Of a stretch of 64,000 bases of DNA, positions 36,685 through 46,997 are shown piece after piece. A model generated the notes under the pieces. It was not told where the DNA came from. It was given only the letters and a program-made list of their open reading frames with translations, and did no database searches. Within the stretch, counting starts at the first letter, position 1. Every line of letters begins with the position of its first letter. A program made the position numbers and the translations under genes. Source of the stretch: Rhodobacter ferrooxidans (GTDB taxonomy: Bacteria; Pseudomonadota; Alphaproteobacteria; Rhodobacterales; Rhodobacteraceae); assembly GCF_000176015.1 (NCBI RefSeq), contig NZ_ACYY01000001.1, positions 62,001 to 126,000 of the forward strand. Direction: 5' to 3'.

Positions 36685-37557
36685 ATGACCTACACCCTTG
36701 CGATCGGCGACCGCGGCTATTCCAGTTGGTCCTTGCGCGGCTGGCTGTTGTTCGATGCTTTCGGCATCCCGGTGCAGACCCGCACCGCCCGGCTTTACAC
36801 CGACGAGCTTCCCCGCCTGCTGGCCGATTTCCCGCCTGCCCGCACCGTGCCGGTGATGCGCACCCCCGACGGCTGCGTCGTGCCGGAAAGCCTGGCGATT
36901 GCCGAGGAACTGGCAAGCCGTCACCCCGAGGCCGGTCTGTGGCCCGCCGATCCGAAGGCCCGCGCCACCGCCCGGGTGCTGGCCTGCGAGATGCACGCCG
37001 GTTTTGTCGCCCTGCGCAACCATTGCCCGATGAACCTGCGGGTCAGCTATCAGACCTGCGAACCGCCCGAGGCGGTGCTGGCAGACCTCGCCCGGCTGGA
37101 AACCGTCTGGGCCTGGGCGCGCGCGCAGTCTGGCAGCACCGGCCCCTGGCTCTGCGGTGCCTATTCGGCGGCGGATGCGTTCTACAGCCCGGTGGCCAGC
37201 CGCATCGCCACCTACAACCTGCCGGTCAGCACCGAAGCTGCGGCTTATGTAGCCGCGCATCTGGCGCACCCGTCGTTCCGGCGCTGGCGGGCGATGGGCA
37301 TGGTTGATGGTGCCGATCAGGACTTTTATCGGCGCGACTATCCGCAGCGGCCCTGGCCCGGCCCACAGCCATTGGCGGCCAAGGCGGTGGCCTCCGGCCC
37401 CTCGGTCAACCCCACCTGCCCCTATTCCGGCAAGCCCGTCACCGATTTCATGGAACTCGGCGGCAAGACCTGGGGTTTTTGCAACCCGTTCTGCCGCGAC
37501 AAGACCGCCGCCGACCCAGAAGCCTGGCCGAAATTCGTTGAAATTTACCAATCTTAA
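36685..37557 (+). CDS. Glutathione S-transferase with C-terminal cysteine-rich domain
   Basis: The 290-residue product starts at ATG 36685 after GGAGGT. Residues 1 to about 215 form a GST: an N-terminal thioredoxin-like half (YSSWSLRGWLLFDAFGIP, VPVMRTPDGCVVPESLAI) and a helical C-terminal half. The last 49 residues (242-290) are a separate module with CPYSGKPV, then GFCNPFCRDK (Cys245, Cys266 and Cys270), reminiscent of a YHS/TRASH-like metal site. Substrate unknown. Single gene between the cobalamin pair and comM. Confidence 0.82.
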   Translation: MTYTLAIGDRGYSSWSLRGWLLFDAFGIPVQTRTARLYTDELPRLLADFPPARTVPVMRTPDGCVVPESLAIAEELASRHPEAGLWPADPKARATARVLACEMHAGFVALRNHCPMNLRVSYQTCEPPEAVLADLARLETVWAWARAQSGSTGPWLCGAYSAADAFYSPVASRIATYNLPVSTEAAAYVAAHLAHPSFRRWRAMGMVDGADQDFYRRDYPQRPWPGPQPLAAKAVASGPSVNPTCPYSGKPVTDFMELGGKTWGFCNPFCRDKTAADPEAWPKFVEIYQS

Positions 37558-37602
37558 ACCATTCCCGCCTAGCCGTTAACCAAGGTGAACGGGAGCAGCG
37601 GC

Positions 37603-39117
37603 ATGGTGGCACGGGCCTATACAGTGGCCTTCGAAGGCGTCGAGGCCCGCATCGTCGAGGTGCAATGCGCCATCGCCGCCGGGCTGCCATCTTTCTCCAT
37701 CGTCGGCCTGCCCGACAAGGCGGTTTCCGAGGCGCGCGAACGGGTGCGGGCGGCGCTGGCGTCGATGTCGATCGCGCTGCCGTCAAAGCGGATCACCGTC
37801 AACCTTTCCCCCGCCGATCTGCCCAAGGAAGGCTCGCATTTCGACCTGCCGGTGGCGCTGGCGCTGCTGGCGGCGCTGGAGATCATTCCGAAGGACGAGG
37901 TGGAACAGACGGTGGCGCTGGGCGAATTGTCGCTGGACGGGCGGCTGATCGCGGTGATCGGCGCGCTGCCCGCGGCGATGGCGGCGGCAGAGGGCGACCG
38001 CAGCCTGCTGTGCCCCAAGGCCTGCGGCGCCGAAGCCGCCTGGGTGGGTGCCACGCAGGTGCTGGCCGCCGCCACGCTGGGCGAGGTGGTGCGGCATTTC
38101 ACCGGCCAGGCGCCGCTGACCCCCGCCGAGGCCGGCGAAGTGCAGCCCGGACCGCTGGGCCGCGATTTCCGTGACGTGAAGGGCCAGGAACGCGCCAAAC
38201 GGGCGCTGGAGATTGCCGCCGCCGGGCGACACCACGCGCTGATGGTCGGCAGCCCCGGTTCCGGCAAATCCATGCTGGCGGCGCGGTTGCCCGGCATCCT
38301 GCCGCCACTTTCAGCGGTCGAGGCGTTGGAAACCTCGATGATCCATTCGCTGGCGGGGCTGCTGTCGGAAGGCGGCATCTCGCGCGCAAGGCCGTTCCGC
38401 GAGCCGCATCACACGGCGTCGATGGCCGCCATCGTCGGCGGCGGGCGCGGTGCCAAGCCGGGCGAGATCAGCCTGGCGCATAACGGCGTGCTGTTCATGG
38501 ACGAATTCCCCGAATTTCCCCGCCCGGTGCTGGAAACCCTGCGCCAACCGATCGAGACCGGCGAGATCGTGGTGGCGCGGGCCAATGCGCATGTGCGCTA
38601 TCCCTGCCGATTTTTGCTGGTGGCGGCGGCCAACCCCTGCAAATGCGGCTATCTGACCGACCCCGCGCGGGCTTGCGCGCGAGTGCCTGTTTGCGGCGAG
38701 GATTACCTTGGCCGCATCTCCGGCCCGCTGATGGACCGCTTCGATCTGCGAATCGAGGTGCCGCCGGTGGCCTATACCGACCTCGATCTGCCGCCCTCCG
38801 GCGACACCTCGGCGATGGTCGCAGCAAGGGTCGCTACTGCCCGGGCGATCCAGACCGCGCGATTCGCTGGGCATGCGGGGATGCGGGTGAACGCCGATGC
38901 CGAGGGCGCGGTGTTGGAGGAAATCGCCGCCCCCGATGCCGAAGGCCGTGACCTGCTGGCGCGGGTCGCTGAACGCTTCGGGCTGTCGGCGCGCGGTTAT
39001 CACCGGGTGCTGCGGGTGGCGCGCACCATCGCTGATCTGGAAGGTGTAGCGGGTGTGCGCAAGAATCATGTGGCCGAAGCGGTCAGCTACCGGCTGGCGA
39101 TCGGCACCAAACACTGA
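37603..39117 (+). CDS. comM: YifB/ComM family AAA+ ATPase
   Basis: Hexameric helicase-like ATPase linked to branch migration during natural transformation. The 504-residue product starts MVARAYTVAFEGVEARI at ATG 37603, with GGGAG upstream. An N-terminal Lon-substrate-binding-like domain (GLPSFSIVGLPDKAVSEA) is followed by the Mg-chelatase module: MVGSPGSGKSML (Walker A), GVLFMDEFPEF (Walker B) and a zinc-like CKCGYLTDPARAC. A C-terminal domain ends with RVARTIADLEG. Convergent with gshB. Confidence 0.93.
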   Translation: MVARAYTVAFEGVEARIVEVQCAIAAGLPSFSIVGLPDKAVSEARERVRAALASMSIALPSKRITVNLSPADLPKEGSHFDLPVALALLAALEIIPKDEVEQTVALGELSLDGRLIAVIGALPAAMAAAEGDRSLLCPKACGAEAAWVGATQVLAAATLGEVVRHFTGQAPLTPAEAGEVQPGPLGRDFRDVKGQERAKRALEIAAAGRHHALMVGSPGSGKSMLAARLPGILPPLSAVEALETSMIHSLAGLLSEGGISRARPFREPHHTASMAAIVGGGRGAKPGEISLAHNGVLFMDEFPEFPRPVLETLRQPIETGEIVVARANAHVRYPCRFLLVAAANPCKCGYLTDPARACARVPVCGEDYLGRISGPLMDRFDLRIEVPPVAYTDLDLPPSGDTSAMVAARVATARAIQTARFAGHAGMRVNADAEGAVLEEIAAPDAEGRDLLARVAERFGLSARGYHRVLRVARTIADLEGVAGVRKNHVAEAVSYRLAIGTKH

Positions 39118-39186
39118 CCCGCCGCTCTTCCCTTCCTTGCGGTCGGTCATCGCTGCTGCGAAGACGGCTGTCAGGCCGGATGAGCG

Positions 39187-40128
39187 TCACCGACGCTTGG
39201 CCTCGATCACTTCCCATATCCGCGCCGCGGCATTGGTGCCGTCGAACCGCTCCAACTCCTGCAAGCCGGTGGGCGATGTCACGTTGATCTCGGTCAGATA
39301 GTCGCCGATCACGTCGATGCCGACGAAAACCTGGCCCTTTTCGCGCAGCACCGGGCCGATGGTGGCACAAATCTCCAGATCGCGCGGCGTCAGCCCGATC
39401 TTTTCCGGCCGCCCGCCCGCATGCATGTTGGAGCGGGTCTCGCCGGCCTGCGGCACCCGGTTGATCGCGCCTACCGGCTCGCCGTCGACCAGAATCACCC
39501 GCTTGTCGCCCTTGGCCACATCCGGCAGGAACTTCTGCACGATCAGCGGCTCGCGGCTCATGCTGATGAACAACTCGTGCAGCGAGGCCAGATTGCGGTC
39601 GTTCGGGTCCAGCCGGAAGACGCCCGCGCCGCCATTGCCGTAAAGCGGCTTCAGAATGATGTCGCCGTGCCGCGCCTTGAACTCGCGAATCGTCGCCAGA
39701 TCGCGAGCAATCGCCGTCGGCGGGATAAGTCCCGGAAACCGCAGCACCAGCAGCTTTTCCGGACTGTTGCGCACCCAGAATGGGTCATTCACCACCAGCG
39801 TGCGCGGATGGATCATCTCCAAGAGATGGGTGGTGGTGATATAGCCCATGTCGAACGGCGGGTCCTGTCGCAGCCAGACCACGTCGAACTCGCCCAGATC
39901 GACCTCAGTCTCGGCGCCGTAGCTGACATGATTGCCCATCTCACGCCGCAACTCGATCGGCCAGCCGCGCGCCAACACCCGGCCCTCGACAAAAGCCAAC
40001 CGGTCCGGCGTGTAGAAAAACAGACTGTGCCCGCGCGCCAACGCCTCCAGACCAATGCGGAACGTGCTGTCACCATCAATGTTGACAGCCCCGATCGGGT
40101 CCATTTGCAGTGCAACCTTCAGGCTCAT
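39187..40128 (-). CDS. gshB: Glutathione synthetase
   Basis: ATP-grasp ligase joining gamma-glutamylcysteine to glycine. The 313-residue product starts [18 protein letters not shown] at ATG 40128, with GGGGAG seven bases upstream. Conserved blocks are [32 protein letters not shown] and [21 protein letters not shown]. It follows yraN and rsmI on the same strand, a common alphaproteobacterial cluster. Confidence 0.96.
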   Translation of the reverse strand: MSLKVALQMDPIGAVNIDGDSTFRIGLEALARGHSLFFYTPDRLAFVEGRVLARGWPIELRREMGNHVSYGAETEVDLGEFDVVWLRQDPPFDMGYITTTHLLEMIHPRTLVVNDPFWVRNSPEKLLVLRFPGLIPPTAIARDLATIREFKARHGDIILKPLYGNGGAGVFRLDPNDRNLASLHELFISMSREPLIVQKFLPDVAKGDKRVILVDGEPVGAINRVPQAGETRSNMHAGGRPEKIGLTPRDLEICATIGPVLREKGQVFVGIDVIGDYLTEINVTSPTGLQELERFDGTNAAARIWEVIEAKRR

Positions 40129-40191
40129 CGGCATCTCCCCGGCTTCCCGCCCTAGATGCCGCATGCCCGTGCAGGATGCAATCGCCCGCCG

Positions 40192-40545
40192 TCATGCGGC
40201 AAAGGCGTTTTCCAGAATCTCGATCCGGCCCACCGAATCCACCAGCGCCACGTCGAACCGCGCTTCGGTGCCTTGCCCCGCCGGTTCCCCGGCCAGAAAC
40301 TCCGACGCCGAGGCATAAATCCGATCCATCTGCCGCCGGGTCAGATGTTCGGCGGCCAGCGCATGGGTGGAACTTTTCTTGACCTCGATAAAGATCACTT
40401 CGGCACCGTCGCGTGCAATCAGGTCGATCTCGCCCGCCGAACCACGCCAGCGGGTAGCGGCAATCGACCGCCCGGAGCGGGCATAAAGCTGCGCCACTGC
40501 CGTCTCGGCAGCCAGGCCTGCGTGATAGGATACCAACCCGCTCAT
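40192..40545 (-). CDS. YraN family (UPF0102) putative endonuclease
   Basis: A 117-residue protein with the PD-(D/E)xK core GEIDLIARDGAEVIFIEVKK (Glu39, Asp41, Glu54, Lys56). The biological role is unclear. The start overlaps the rsmI stop in ATGA, so the two are co-translated, an arrangement conserved across proteobacteria. Confidence 0.92.
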   Translation of the reverse strand: MSGLVSYHAGLAAETAVAQLYARSGRSIAATRWRGSAGEIDLIARDGAEVIFIEVKKSSTHALAAEHLTRRQMDRIYASASEFLAGEPAGQGTEARFDVALVDSVGRIEILENAFAA

Positions 40546-41417
40546 TCGTCCTCCGCCAGTTTCAGCGCCACCTGATAGACCTCGCGCCGCGGCAACCCAA
40601 GCGCCACGGCGACCGCGGCCGCAGCATCCTTCACCGATTGCCCCTGCAACGCCTGCACCAATGCCGCCTCCAATGTTTCCGCGTCAGCCTTCGCGCCCTG
40701 CGCGCGATCGACCAGCACGACAATCTCGCCCTTCACCGCCCGATCCGCAAAGCTGTGGGCCAGTTCGCCCAAAGTGCCGCGTGACACTTCCTCGAATCGT
40801 TTGGTCAGTTCACGGCAGACCGCCGCCTGTCTTTCTTCTCCGAAGCATCGCACCATTTCCCCTAATATTTTGCCAACGCGTTTGGGCGATTCGTAAAATA
40901 TAAGCGTCGCCTGCACCTGCCCTAGTTCCTGCAGGAATTTCAGCCGTGCCCCTGCGGTGGGCGGCGGAAAGCCTGCGAACAGGAACCGGTCGCTGGGCAG
41001 GCCTGAAACTGTCAGCGCCGCCAACACCGCCGACGGTCCCGGTGCTGCCAGCACCGCGAACCCTGCGGCAATCGCGGCTCGACCAAGCTGAAAGCCCGGG
41101 TCGGCCACCAAGGGCGTGCCGGCTTCCGAGGCATAGGCCACCGATTTGCCTTCCTCCAGTGCGCGTAACAGCTTTGGCCGCACAGCCTCGCCGTTGTGGT
41201 CGTGATAGGCCAGCACCTGCCGCCCGCCCAGCGCCACGCCGTGGATCTCCATCAGGTGCCGCAGGGTGCGGGTGTCTTCGGCCGCCAGCACGTCGGCGGC
41301 ACCCAGGATATCCAGCGCCCGCAGGGTGATGTCGCGCGCGGCCCCGATCGGGGTGGACACGAAGTATAGCCCCGCTGCCAGCGGGCGCTGCTGCGGCCTG
41401 GTCTCGCCGATGGTCAC
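40542..41417 (-). CDS. rsmI: 16S rRNA (cytidine-2'-O-)-methyltransferase RsmI
   Basis: Methylates C1402 of 16S rRNA using SAM. The 291-residue product has the family signatures YFVSTPIGAARDITLRAL, AAEDTRTLRHLM, AYHDHNGEAV, YASEAGTPLVADPGF and GPSAVLAALTVSGLPSDRFLF. It starts at GTG 41417 because no ATG precedes the conserved N-terminus. It is divergent from the lipoprotein gene at 41507, as in E. coli. Confidence 0.95.
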   Translation of the reverse strand: MTIGETRPQQRPLAAGLYFVSTPIGAARDITLRALDILGAADVLAAEDTRTLRHLMEIHGVALGGRQVLAYHDHNGEAVRPKLLRALEEGKSVAYASEAGTPLVADPGFQLGRAAIAAGFAVLAAPGPSAVLAALTVSGLPSDRFLFAGFPPPTAGARLKFLQELGQVQATLIFYESPKRVGKILGEMVRCFGEERQAAVCRELTKRFEEVSRGTLGELAHSFADRAVKGEIVVLVDRAQGAKADAETLEAALVQALQGQSVKDAAAAVAVALGLPRREVYQVALKLAEDE

Positions 41418-41506
41418 GCGGTGGTCCCCCTGACAAGTTTACATCGCATCCCGGAACGCTTAACCTGCATCGGTCTGTTGCGCTCCCGGGGGATGAGGAA
41501 TTCCGC

Positions 41507-42676
41507 ATGTTGTCTGTTTTGAGTCTTGCCCGCAAGTCGTTGGGTCGCCTTGCCGCCGTGATTGCCGCTGCGGCCGCGCTGACCGCCTGCACGCCGGGGG
41601 CAACGCCCAGTGGCGGGCCGCGGGTCGATACGTCGGCTGCGGTGCCGGTGGCCTTGCTGGTGCCGGGCGGCTCGGGGCAGGCGAGTGACGAGTTGCTGGC
41701 GCGCAGCCTGCAGAACGCCGCCCGGTTGGCCATCTCCGATCTGGGCAACGTCAAGATCGACCTGCGGGTTTACAACACCGCCGGGCAGCCGGGGCAAGCG
41801 CAGGCGATGGCGGCGAAGGCGGTCGATGAGGGTGCCCTCATCATTCTTGGCCCGGTGTTCGCGCAAGAGGCCAATGCCGCAGGGGCGGCGGTGGCGGCGC
41901 GCGGCATCAATGTGCTCAGCTTCTCCAACAACACCGACATTGCCGGGGGCAACGTCTATGTGCTGGGGCCGACCTTCCAGAACACCGCCAACCGGCTGGC
42001 CACCTATGCCGTGCGGCAGGGCAAGTCGAAGATCATGGTGGTGCACGACCGCAACACGGCAGGCGAGGCCGGGCGGGCGGCCATTCAGGCGGGGGTCACC
42101 CGCGCCGGGGGCAGCGTGGTGTCGGTGTCGGGCTATGAATTCTCGCAGAACGGCATCGTTGCGGCGATGCCGGGCATTGCCACGGCGGCCAAGACCACCG
42201 GGGCGCAGGCGGTGTTTCTGACCGCCGATACCGCGGGGGCCTTGCCGCTGGTGACGCAGCTTTTGCGTGACAACGGGGTGACCGCCGCCTTCATCGGCCT
42301 GACCCGCTGGGATATTCCGGCCGCCACGCTGGCGCTGCCGGGGGTGCAGGGCGGGTGGTTCGCACTGCCCGACCCGTCACTTTATACCCAATACCAGTCG
42401 CGCTACCAAACAGCGTTCGGCGAGGCGCCGCATCCGATTTCGGGGCTTGCCTATGACGGCATCGCCGCCATTGGCGCGCTGATCAAGCAGGGCAATTCCA
42501 ACGCCCTGACCGGCGCCGCGCTGACCCAAGGGTCGGGCTTTGTCGGCGTCAGCGGCATCTTCCGGCTGCGCGCCGATGGCACCAACGAGCGGGGTCTCGC
42601 GGTGGCGCAGATTTCCAATAACCAGTTGGTGGTGATCGACGCCGCGCCGCGCAGCTTTGCCGGTGCCGGCTTCTAG
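41507..42676 (+). CDS. Penicillin-binding protein activator-like lipoprotein (LpoA-type)
   Basis: Outer-membrane lipoprotein of 389 residues that probably stimulates a peptidoglycan synthase. The lipobox LTAC gives a lipidated Cys28. The rest is a periplasmic-binding-protein-like fold (VALLVPGGSGQASDELLA, ALIILGPVFAQEANAAG, VFLTADTAGALPLVTQL). GAGGAA precedes ATG 41507. Its place opposite rsmI matches LpoA of gammaproteobacteria. Confidence 0.82.
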   Translation: MLSVLSLARKSLGRLAAVIAAAAALTACTPGATPSGGPRVDTSAAVPVALLVPGGSGQASDELLARSLQNAARLAISDLGNVKIDLRVYNTAGQPGQAQAMAAKAVDEGALIILGPVFAQEANAAGAAVAARGINVLSFSNNTDIAGGNVYVLGPTFQNTANRLATYAVRQGKSKIMVVHDRNTAGEAGRAAIQAGVTRAGGSVVSVSGYEFSQNGIVAAMPGIATAAKTTGAQAVFLTADTAGALPLVTQLLRDNGVTAAFIGLTRWDIPAATLALPGVQGGWFALPDPSLYTQYQSRYQTAFGEAPHPISGLAYDGIAAIGALIKQGNSNALTGAALTQGSGFVGVSGIFRLRADGTNERGLAVAQISNNQLVVIDAAPRSFAGAGF

Positions 42677-42710
42677 GCCGGGATGAATTGCAGCACCCGG
42701 ATCTGATGCC

Positions 42711-45455
42711 ATGACCACGATGATCCTGCCGGGGGCCGAGTTCATCGACCCGCGCGCGCTGTTTGCCGCGATCCGCGCCGATATCCCCGGTGTCCCCGAA
42801 GGCCGTGCCGCCCGCGCCATTGCCGTGCGGCATCTGGCGCAGGCCAAGGCCAGCGGCAACGCTCAACTGGCCGCAGCCTTTGCCGCCCGCCCGCACGAGT
42901 CGCGCCCACTGACCCGGGCGCAGGCACATCTGACCGACGCGCTGGTGATCACCGCGCTGGAGGTGGCAAAGCTTCTGCACCCGCTGGCCAACCCGACCGA
43001 GGCCGAGCGCATTGCCGTTCTGGCGGTGGGCGGTTACGGCCGGGCCGAAATGGCGCCACATTCCGATGTGGACCTTTTGTTCCTGACGCCGTGGAAGATC
43101 ACGCCTTGGGCGGAATCGGTGATCGAAAGCATGCTTTACATGCTGTGGGACCTGAAGCTGAAGGTCGGCCACGCCAGCCGCACGGTGAAGGATTGCCTGC
43201 GGCTGGGCCGCGACGACATCACCATCCGCACTGCCCTGCTGGAGCATCGCTTTCTGGCGGGCGATCCAGGCTTGGCCAAGGATCTGGACGACAAGCTGTG
43301 GGCCGAGCTGTTCCGCAACACCGGCCCCGAATTCATCGAGGCCAAGCTGGTCGAGCGGGCCGAGCGGCACAAGCGGCAGGGTGGCCAGCGCTATGTGCTG
43401 GAACCCAATGTCAAAGAAGGCAAGGGCGGTCTGCGCGACCTGCAGACGTTGTACTGGATCGGCAAATACCTGCACCGGGTGCCCTCGTCCGAAGGCTTGG
43501 TGGCGGCGGGCCTTTTGACGCGCGAGGAATACGACACCTTCACCCGCGCCGAGGATTTCCTGTGGGCGGTGCGCTGCCATCTGCATTATATCGGCGGGCG
43601 TCCGGTCGATCAGTTGACTTTTGATATGCAGGTCGAGGTGGCCGCCCGCATGGGATACCGCGACAGCGCCGGGCGCCGGGCGGTCGAACATTTCATGCAG
43701 GATTACTTCCGCCATGCCACCAAGGTGGGCGAACTGACCCGGGTGTTCCTGACCCAGCTGGAAGCGCGCCACGCCAAGGCCGAGGCGGTATCCTTGCTGG
43801 GCATGTTCCAGCGCCGCAAGAAGCTGCGGGCGGGGTTCAAGCTGATGCAGGGCCGGATCGACGCCGCAAGCCCGGACATCTTTGCCAAGGACAAGCTGAA
43901 CCTGCTGCGCGCCTTTGAAGAGGGGTTGCGCACCGGCTATCTGCTGCATCCCAACATCATGCGGCTGATCGCCTCGAACCTGCATCTGATCGACGACGAA
44001 ATGCGCGCCAGCCCGGAAGCGGCGCAAATCTTCCTGGACATGCTGCTGAAATATGGCAACCCCGACCGGGCGCTGCGCCGGATGAACGAGCTTGGCGCGC
44101 TGGCCGCCTACATGCCGGAATTCGAGCCGATCGTGGCGATGATGCAGTTCAACGTCTATCACCACTTCACGGTGGACGAGCACATCATCCAGTGCATCAC
44201 CGCGCTGGACCAGATCGAGCGCGGCGAGTTGGTCGAGGAACTGCCGCTGGTCAGTGGCATCATGGCGCAGGGGGTGAACCGCAAGGTGATCTATCTCGCC
44301 ATCCTGATGCACGACATCGGCAAGGGCCGGCCCGAGGATCACTCGATCCTGGGGGCGCAGATCGCCCGCAAGGTGGCCCCGCGGCTGGGGCTTAACCCTG
44401 AGGAAACCGAAACCGTCGAATGGCTGGTGCGCTATCACCTGCTGATGTCGGACATGGCGCAAAAGCGCGACATCAGTGACCCGCGCACGGTGCGCGACTT
44501 TGCCAAGCTGGTGAAGACCCGCAAGCGGCTGGATCTGCTGACGGTGCTGACGGTCTGCGATATCCGCGGTGTCGGCCCGAACACCTGGAACAACTGGAAG
44601 GCCATGCTGCTGCGGCAGTTGCACCGCGACACCGCGGCGGCGCTGGAAGGCGGGCTGGAGATGCTGAACCGCGAAAACCGCGAAAACGCGGCCAAGAAGG
44701 CGTTGCGCGACCGGCTGTCGGGCTGGGAAGCCCGAGACCTGCGCGAGGAAACCGCGCGGCACTACACGCCCTACTGGCAAGCCCTGTCCACCGACACCCA
44801 TGCGGTGTTTGCCCGGCTGTTGCAGGGCCTCGGCGACGCCGAAATCCGCATCGACCTGCACCCCGACGCCGACCGCGACGCGACGCGCGCCTGTTTCGCG
44901 CTGCACGACCATCCCGGCATCTTCTCGCGGCTGGCGGGTGCGCTGGCGCTGGTGGGGGCCAATATCGTCGATGCCCGCACCTATACCTCGAAGGACGGCT
45001 ATGCCACGGCGGTGTTCTGGGTGCAGGACAGCGAAGGTCGCCCGTACGAGGTCGCCCGCCTGCCCCGGCTGCGCGGCATGATCGACAAGACCCTGAAAGG
45101 CGAAGTGCTGCCGCGCGAGGCGCTTGCCGACCGCGACAAGGTGAAAAAACGCGAACGCGAGTTCCGCTTTCCCACCCATATCACCTTCGACAACGAGGGG
45201 TCCGAGATCTACACCATCATCGAGGTCGATACCCGCGACCGGCCCGGCCTGCTGTATGACCTGACCCGGACGCTGGCGGCCTCCAACATCTATATCGCCT
45301 CGGCGGTGATCGCCACCTTCGGGGCGCAGGTGGTCGATACCTTCTATGTCAAGGACATGTTCGGCCTGAAGCTGCACACCAAGGCCAAGCAGGAGGCGCT
45401 TGAAACAAAGCTGCGGCAGGCGATTGCCGAGGGTGCCGAGCGGGCGGCGACATGA
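42711..45455 (+). CDS. glnD: Bifunctional [protein-PII] uridylyltransferase/uridylyl-removing enzyme
   Basis: Main sensor of nitrogen status: uridylylates PII when glutamine is low and removes UMP when high. The 914-residue protein has the nucleotidyltransferase core GGYGRAEMAPHSDVDLLFL (about 108-125, Asp119 and Asp121), a GlnD-linker, an HD domain (LAILMHDIGKGRPEDHS) and two C-terminal ACT domains (DHPGIFSRLAGALAL and DRPGLLYDLTRTLAA). The stop overlaps the murJ start in ATGA. The ribosome site is weak. Confidence 0.97.
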   Translation: MTTMILPGAEFIDPRALFAAIRADIPGVPEGRAARAIAVRHLAQAKASGNAQLAAAFAARPHESRPLTRAQAHLTDALVITALEVAKLLHPLANPTEAERIAVLAVGGYGRAEMAPHSDVDLLFLTPWKITPWAESVIESMLYMLWDLKLKVGHASRTVKDCLRLGRDDITIRTALLEHRFLAGDPGLAKDLDDKLWAELFRNTGPEFIEAKLVERAERHKRQGGQRYVLEPNVKEGKGGLRDLQTLYWIGKYLHRVPSSEGLVAAGLLTREEYDTFTRAEDFLWAVRCHLHYIGGRPVDQLTFDMQVEVAARMGYRDSAGRRAVEHFMQDYFRHATKVGELTRVFLTQLEARHAKAEAVSLLGMFQRRKKLRAGFKLMQGRIDAASPDIFAKDKLNLLRAFEEGLRTGYLLHPNIMRLIASNLHLIDDEMRASPEAAQIFLDMLLKYGNPDRALRRMNELGALAAYMPEFEPIVAMMQFNVYHHFTVDEHIIQCITALDQIERGELVEELPLVSGIMAQGVNRKVIYLAILMHDIGKGRPEDHSILGAQIARKVAPRLGLNPEETETVEWLVRYHLLMSDMAQKRDISDPRTVRDFAKLVKTRKRLDLLTVLTVCDIRGVGPNTWNNWKAMLLRQLHRDTAAALEGGLEMLNRENRENAAKKALRDRLSGWEARDLREETARHYTPYWQALSTDTHAVFARLLQGLGDAEIRIDLHPDADRDATRACFALHDHPGIFSRLAGALALVGANIVDARTYTSKDGYATAVFWVQDSEGRPYEVARLPRLRGMIDKTLKGEVLPREALADRDKVKKREREFRFPTHITFDNEGSEIYTIIEVDTRDRPGLLYDLTRTLAASNIYIASAVIATFGAQVVDTFYVKDMFGLKLHTKAKQEALETKLRQAIAEGAERAAT

Positions 45456-46996
45456 AACCGATCCGGCTGATCCGCAGCATCGTCACCGTCGGCGGCTGGA
45501 CCCTGCTTTCCCGTGGCGTGGGCTTTGCCCGCGACGTGATGATGGCGGCCTATCTGGGGGCCGGGCCGGTGGCCGAGGCGTTCCTGATCGCGTTTTCCCT
45601 GCCCAACATGTTCCGCCGCTTCTTTGCCGAGGGCGCCTTCAACATGGCCTTCGTGCCGATGTTCGCCAAGAAGCTGGAGGGTGGCGAGGATGCCGCCAAG
45701 TTCGCCCGCGACGCGTTCAGCGGGTTGGCCGGGGTGCTGGTGCTGTTCACGCTGCTGGGCACGCTGGCGATGCCCTGGTTGGTGTGGATCATGGCTTCGG
45801 GCTTTGCCAACGATGCCCGCTTTGACATGGCCGTGACCTTCGGGCGGATTTCCTTCTCCTACATCCTGTTCATCAGTCTGGTGGCGCTGCTGTCGGGGGT
45901 GCTGAACGCCTTCGGCCGCTTTACCGAGGCCTCTTTTGTGCCGGTTCTGATGAACCTGATGTTCATCGCCGCGATGCTGATGGCCGATCACTGGGGCTGG
46001 GACATGGGGCTGACCCTGGCCTGGACAGTGCCGGTGACCGGGGTGGCGCAACTGGCCTTCACCTGGATTTCGGCGCATCGGGCCGGGTTTCACATGGGGC
46101 TGGCGCTGCCGCACATGACGCCCGATCTGAAGCGGCTGGCGCGGATCGCCGCCCCCGCGGTGTTGGCGGGCGGGGTGGTGCAGATCAATCTGGTGGTGGG
46201 GCGGCAGGTGGCGTCGTTCACCGAGGGCGCGGTGGCCTGGCTGTCCTACGCCGACCGGCTGTATCAGTTGCCGCTGGGGGTGGTTGGCATCGCCATCGGC
46301 ACCGTGCTGCTGCCGGACCTCTCGCGCCGTCTGCGGGCGGGCGATCTGGAGGGCGGGCGCTCCTCCTTCAACCGTGGTGCGGAGTTTGCGCTGATGCTGA
46401 CGCTGCCTGCCGCGGTGGCGCTGGTGGTGATTGCCCTGCCGCTGATCGAGGTGCTGTTCCAGCGGGGGGCTTTTGGCCCCGACGATACCGCCAACACCGC
46501 GTTGGCGCTGGCCGCCTATGGCGCCGGGCTGCCGGCCTTCGTGCTGCACAAGGTGTTGCAGCCGCTGTATTATGCCCGCGAGGATACCCGCCGCCCCTTC
46601 ATTTATGCCATGGTCGCCATGCTGGTGAACGCCGGGTTCGCGGTGGGGCTGATGCCCGTGCTGGGGTTCTTTGCCGCAGCCTTGGCCACCACGGTGTCGG
46701 CCTGGGTGATGGTCTGGCAGCTTTGGCGCGGGGCGCGCGGCATGGGCGATGCCGCCCGCTTTGACGCGCGGTTCCGCAGCCGCCTGCCGCGCATCATCAT
46801 GGCCTCGGTCGGTATGGGGGTGGTGCTGTGGCTGGCCTGGCTGATGCTTGGCACGCTGCTGGGCAGCCCGGGCTGGCGTTATCTGGGGCTGGCGCTGCTG
46901 GTCGGCAGCGGCATCGTCAGCTATTTCGCCATCGGCGGGTTGATCGGTGCCTTCCGTCTGGGTGATTTTGCATCCGCCCTGCGCCGCAAGCGGTAG
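45452..46996 (+). CDS. murJ: Lipid II flippase MurJ
   Basis: Flips lipid II for peptidoglycan synthesis. The 514-residue product has about 14 hydrophobic helices of the MOP superfamily. Signatures are SRGVGFARDVMMAAYLG, FSLPNMFRRFFAEGAFNMAF and LLSGVLNAFGRF. ATG 45452 overlaps the glnD stop (ATGA). It abuts the convergent rhomboid gene with one base between stop codons. Confidence 0.96.
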   Translation: MKPIRLIRSIVTVGGWTLLSRGVGFARDVMMAAYLGAGPVAEAFLIAFSLPNMFRRFFAEGAFNMAFVPMFAKKLEGGEDAAKFARDAFSGLAGVLVLFTLLGTLAMPWLVWIMASGFANDARFDMAVTFGRISFSYILFISLVALLSGVLNAFGRFTEASFVPVLMNLMFIAAMLMADHWGWDMGLTLAWTVPVTGVAQLAFTWISAHRAGFHMGLALPHMTPDLKRLARIAAPAVLAGGVVQINLVVGRQVASFTEGAVAWLSYADRLYQLPLGVVGIAIGTVLLPDLSRRLRAGDLEGGRSSFNRGAEFALMLTLPAAVALVVIALPLIEVLFQRGAFGPDDTANTALALAAYGAGLPAFVLHKVLQPLYYAREDTRRPFIYAMVAMLVNAGFAVGLMPVLGFFAAALATTVSAWVMVWQLWRGARGMGDAARFDARFRSRLPRIIMASVGMGVVLWLAWLMLGTLLGSPGWRYLGLALLVGSGIVSYFAIGGLIGAFRLGDFASALRRKR

Positions 46997-46997
46997 C

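Noticed and set aside
42549-45377. 942-codon minus-strand frame opposite glnD
   Set aside because: Antisense shadow of glnD; no recognisable domain.
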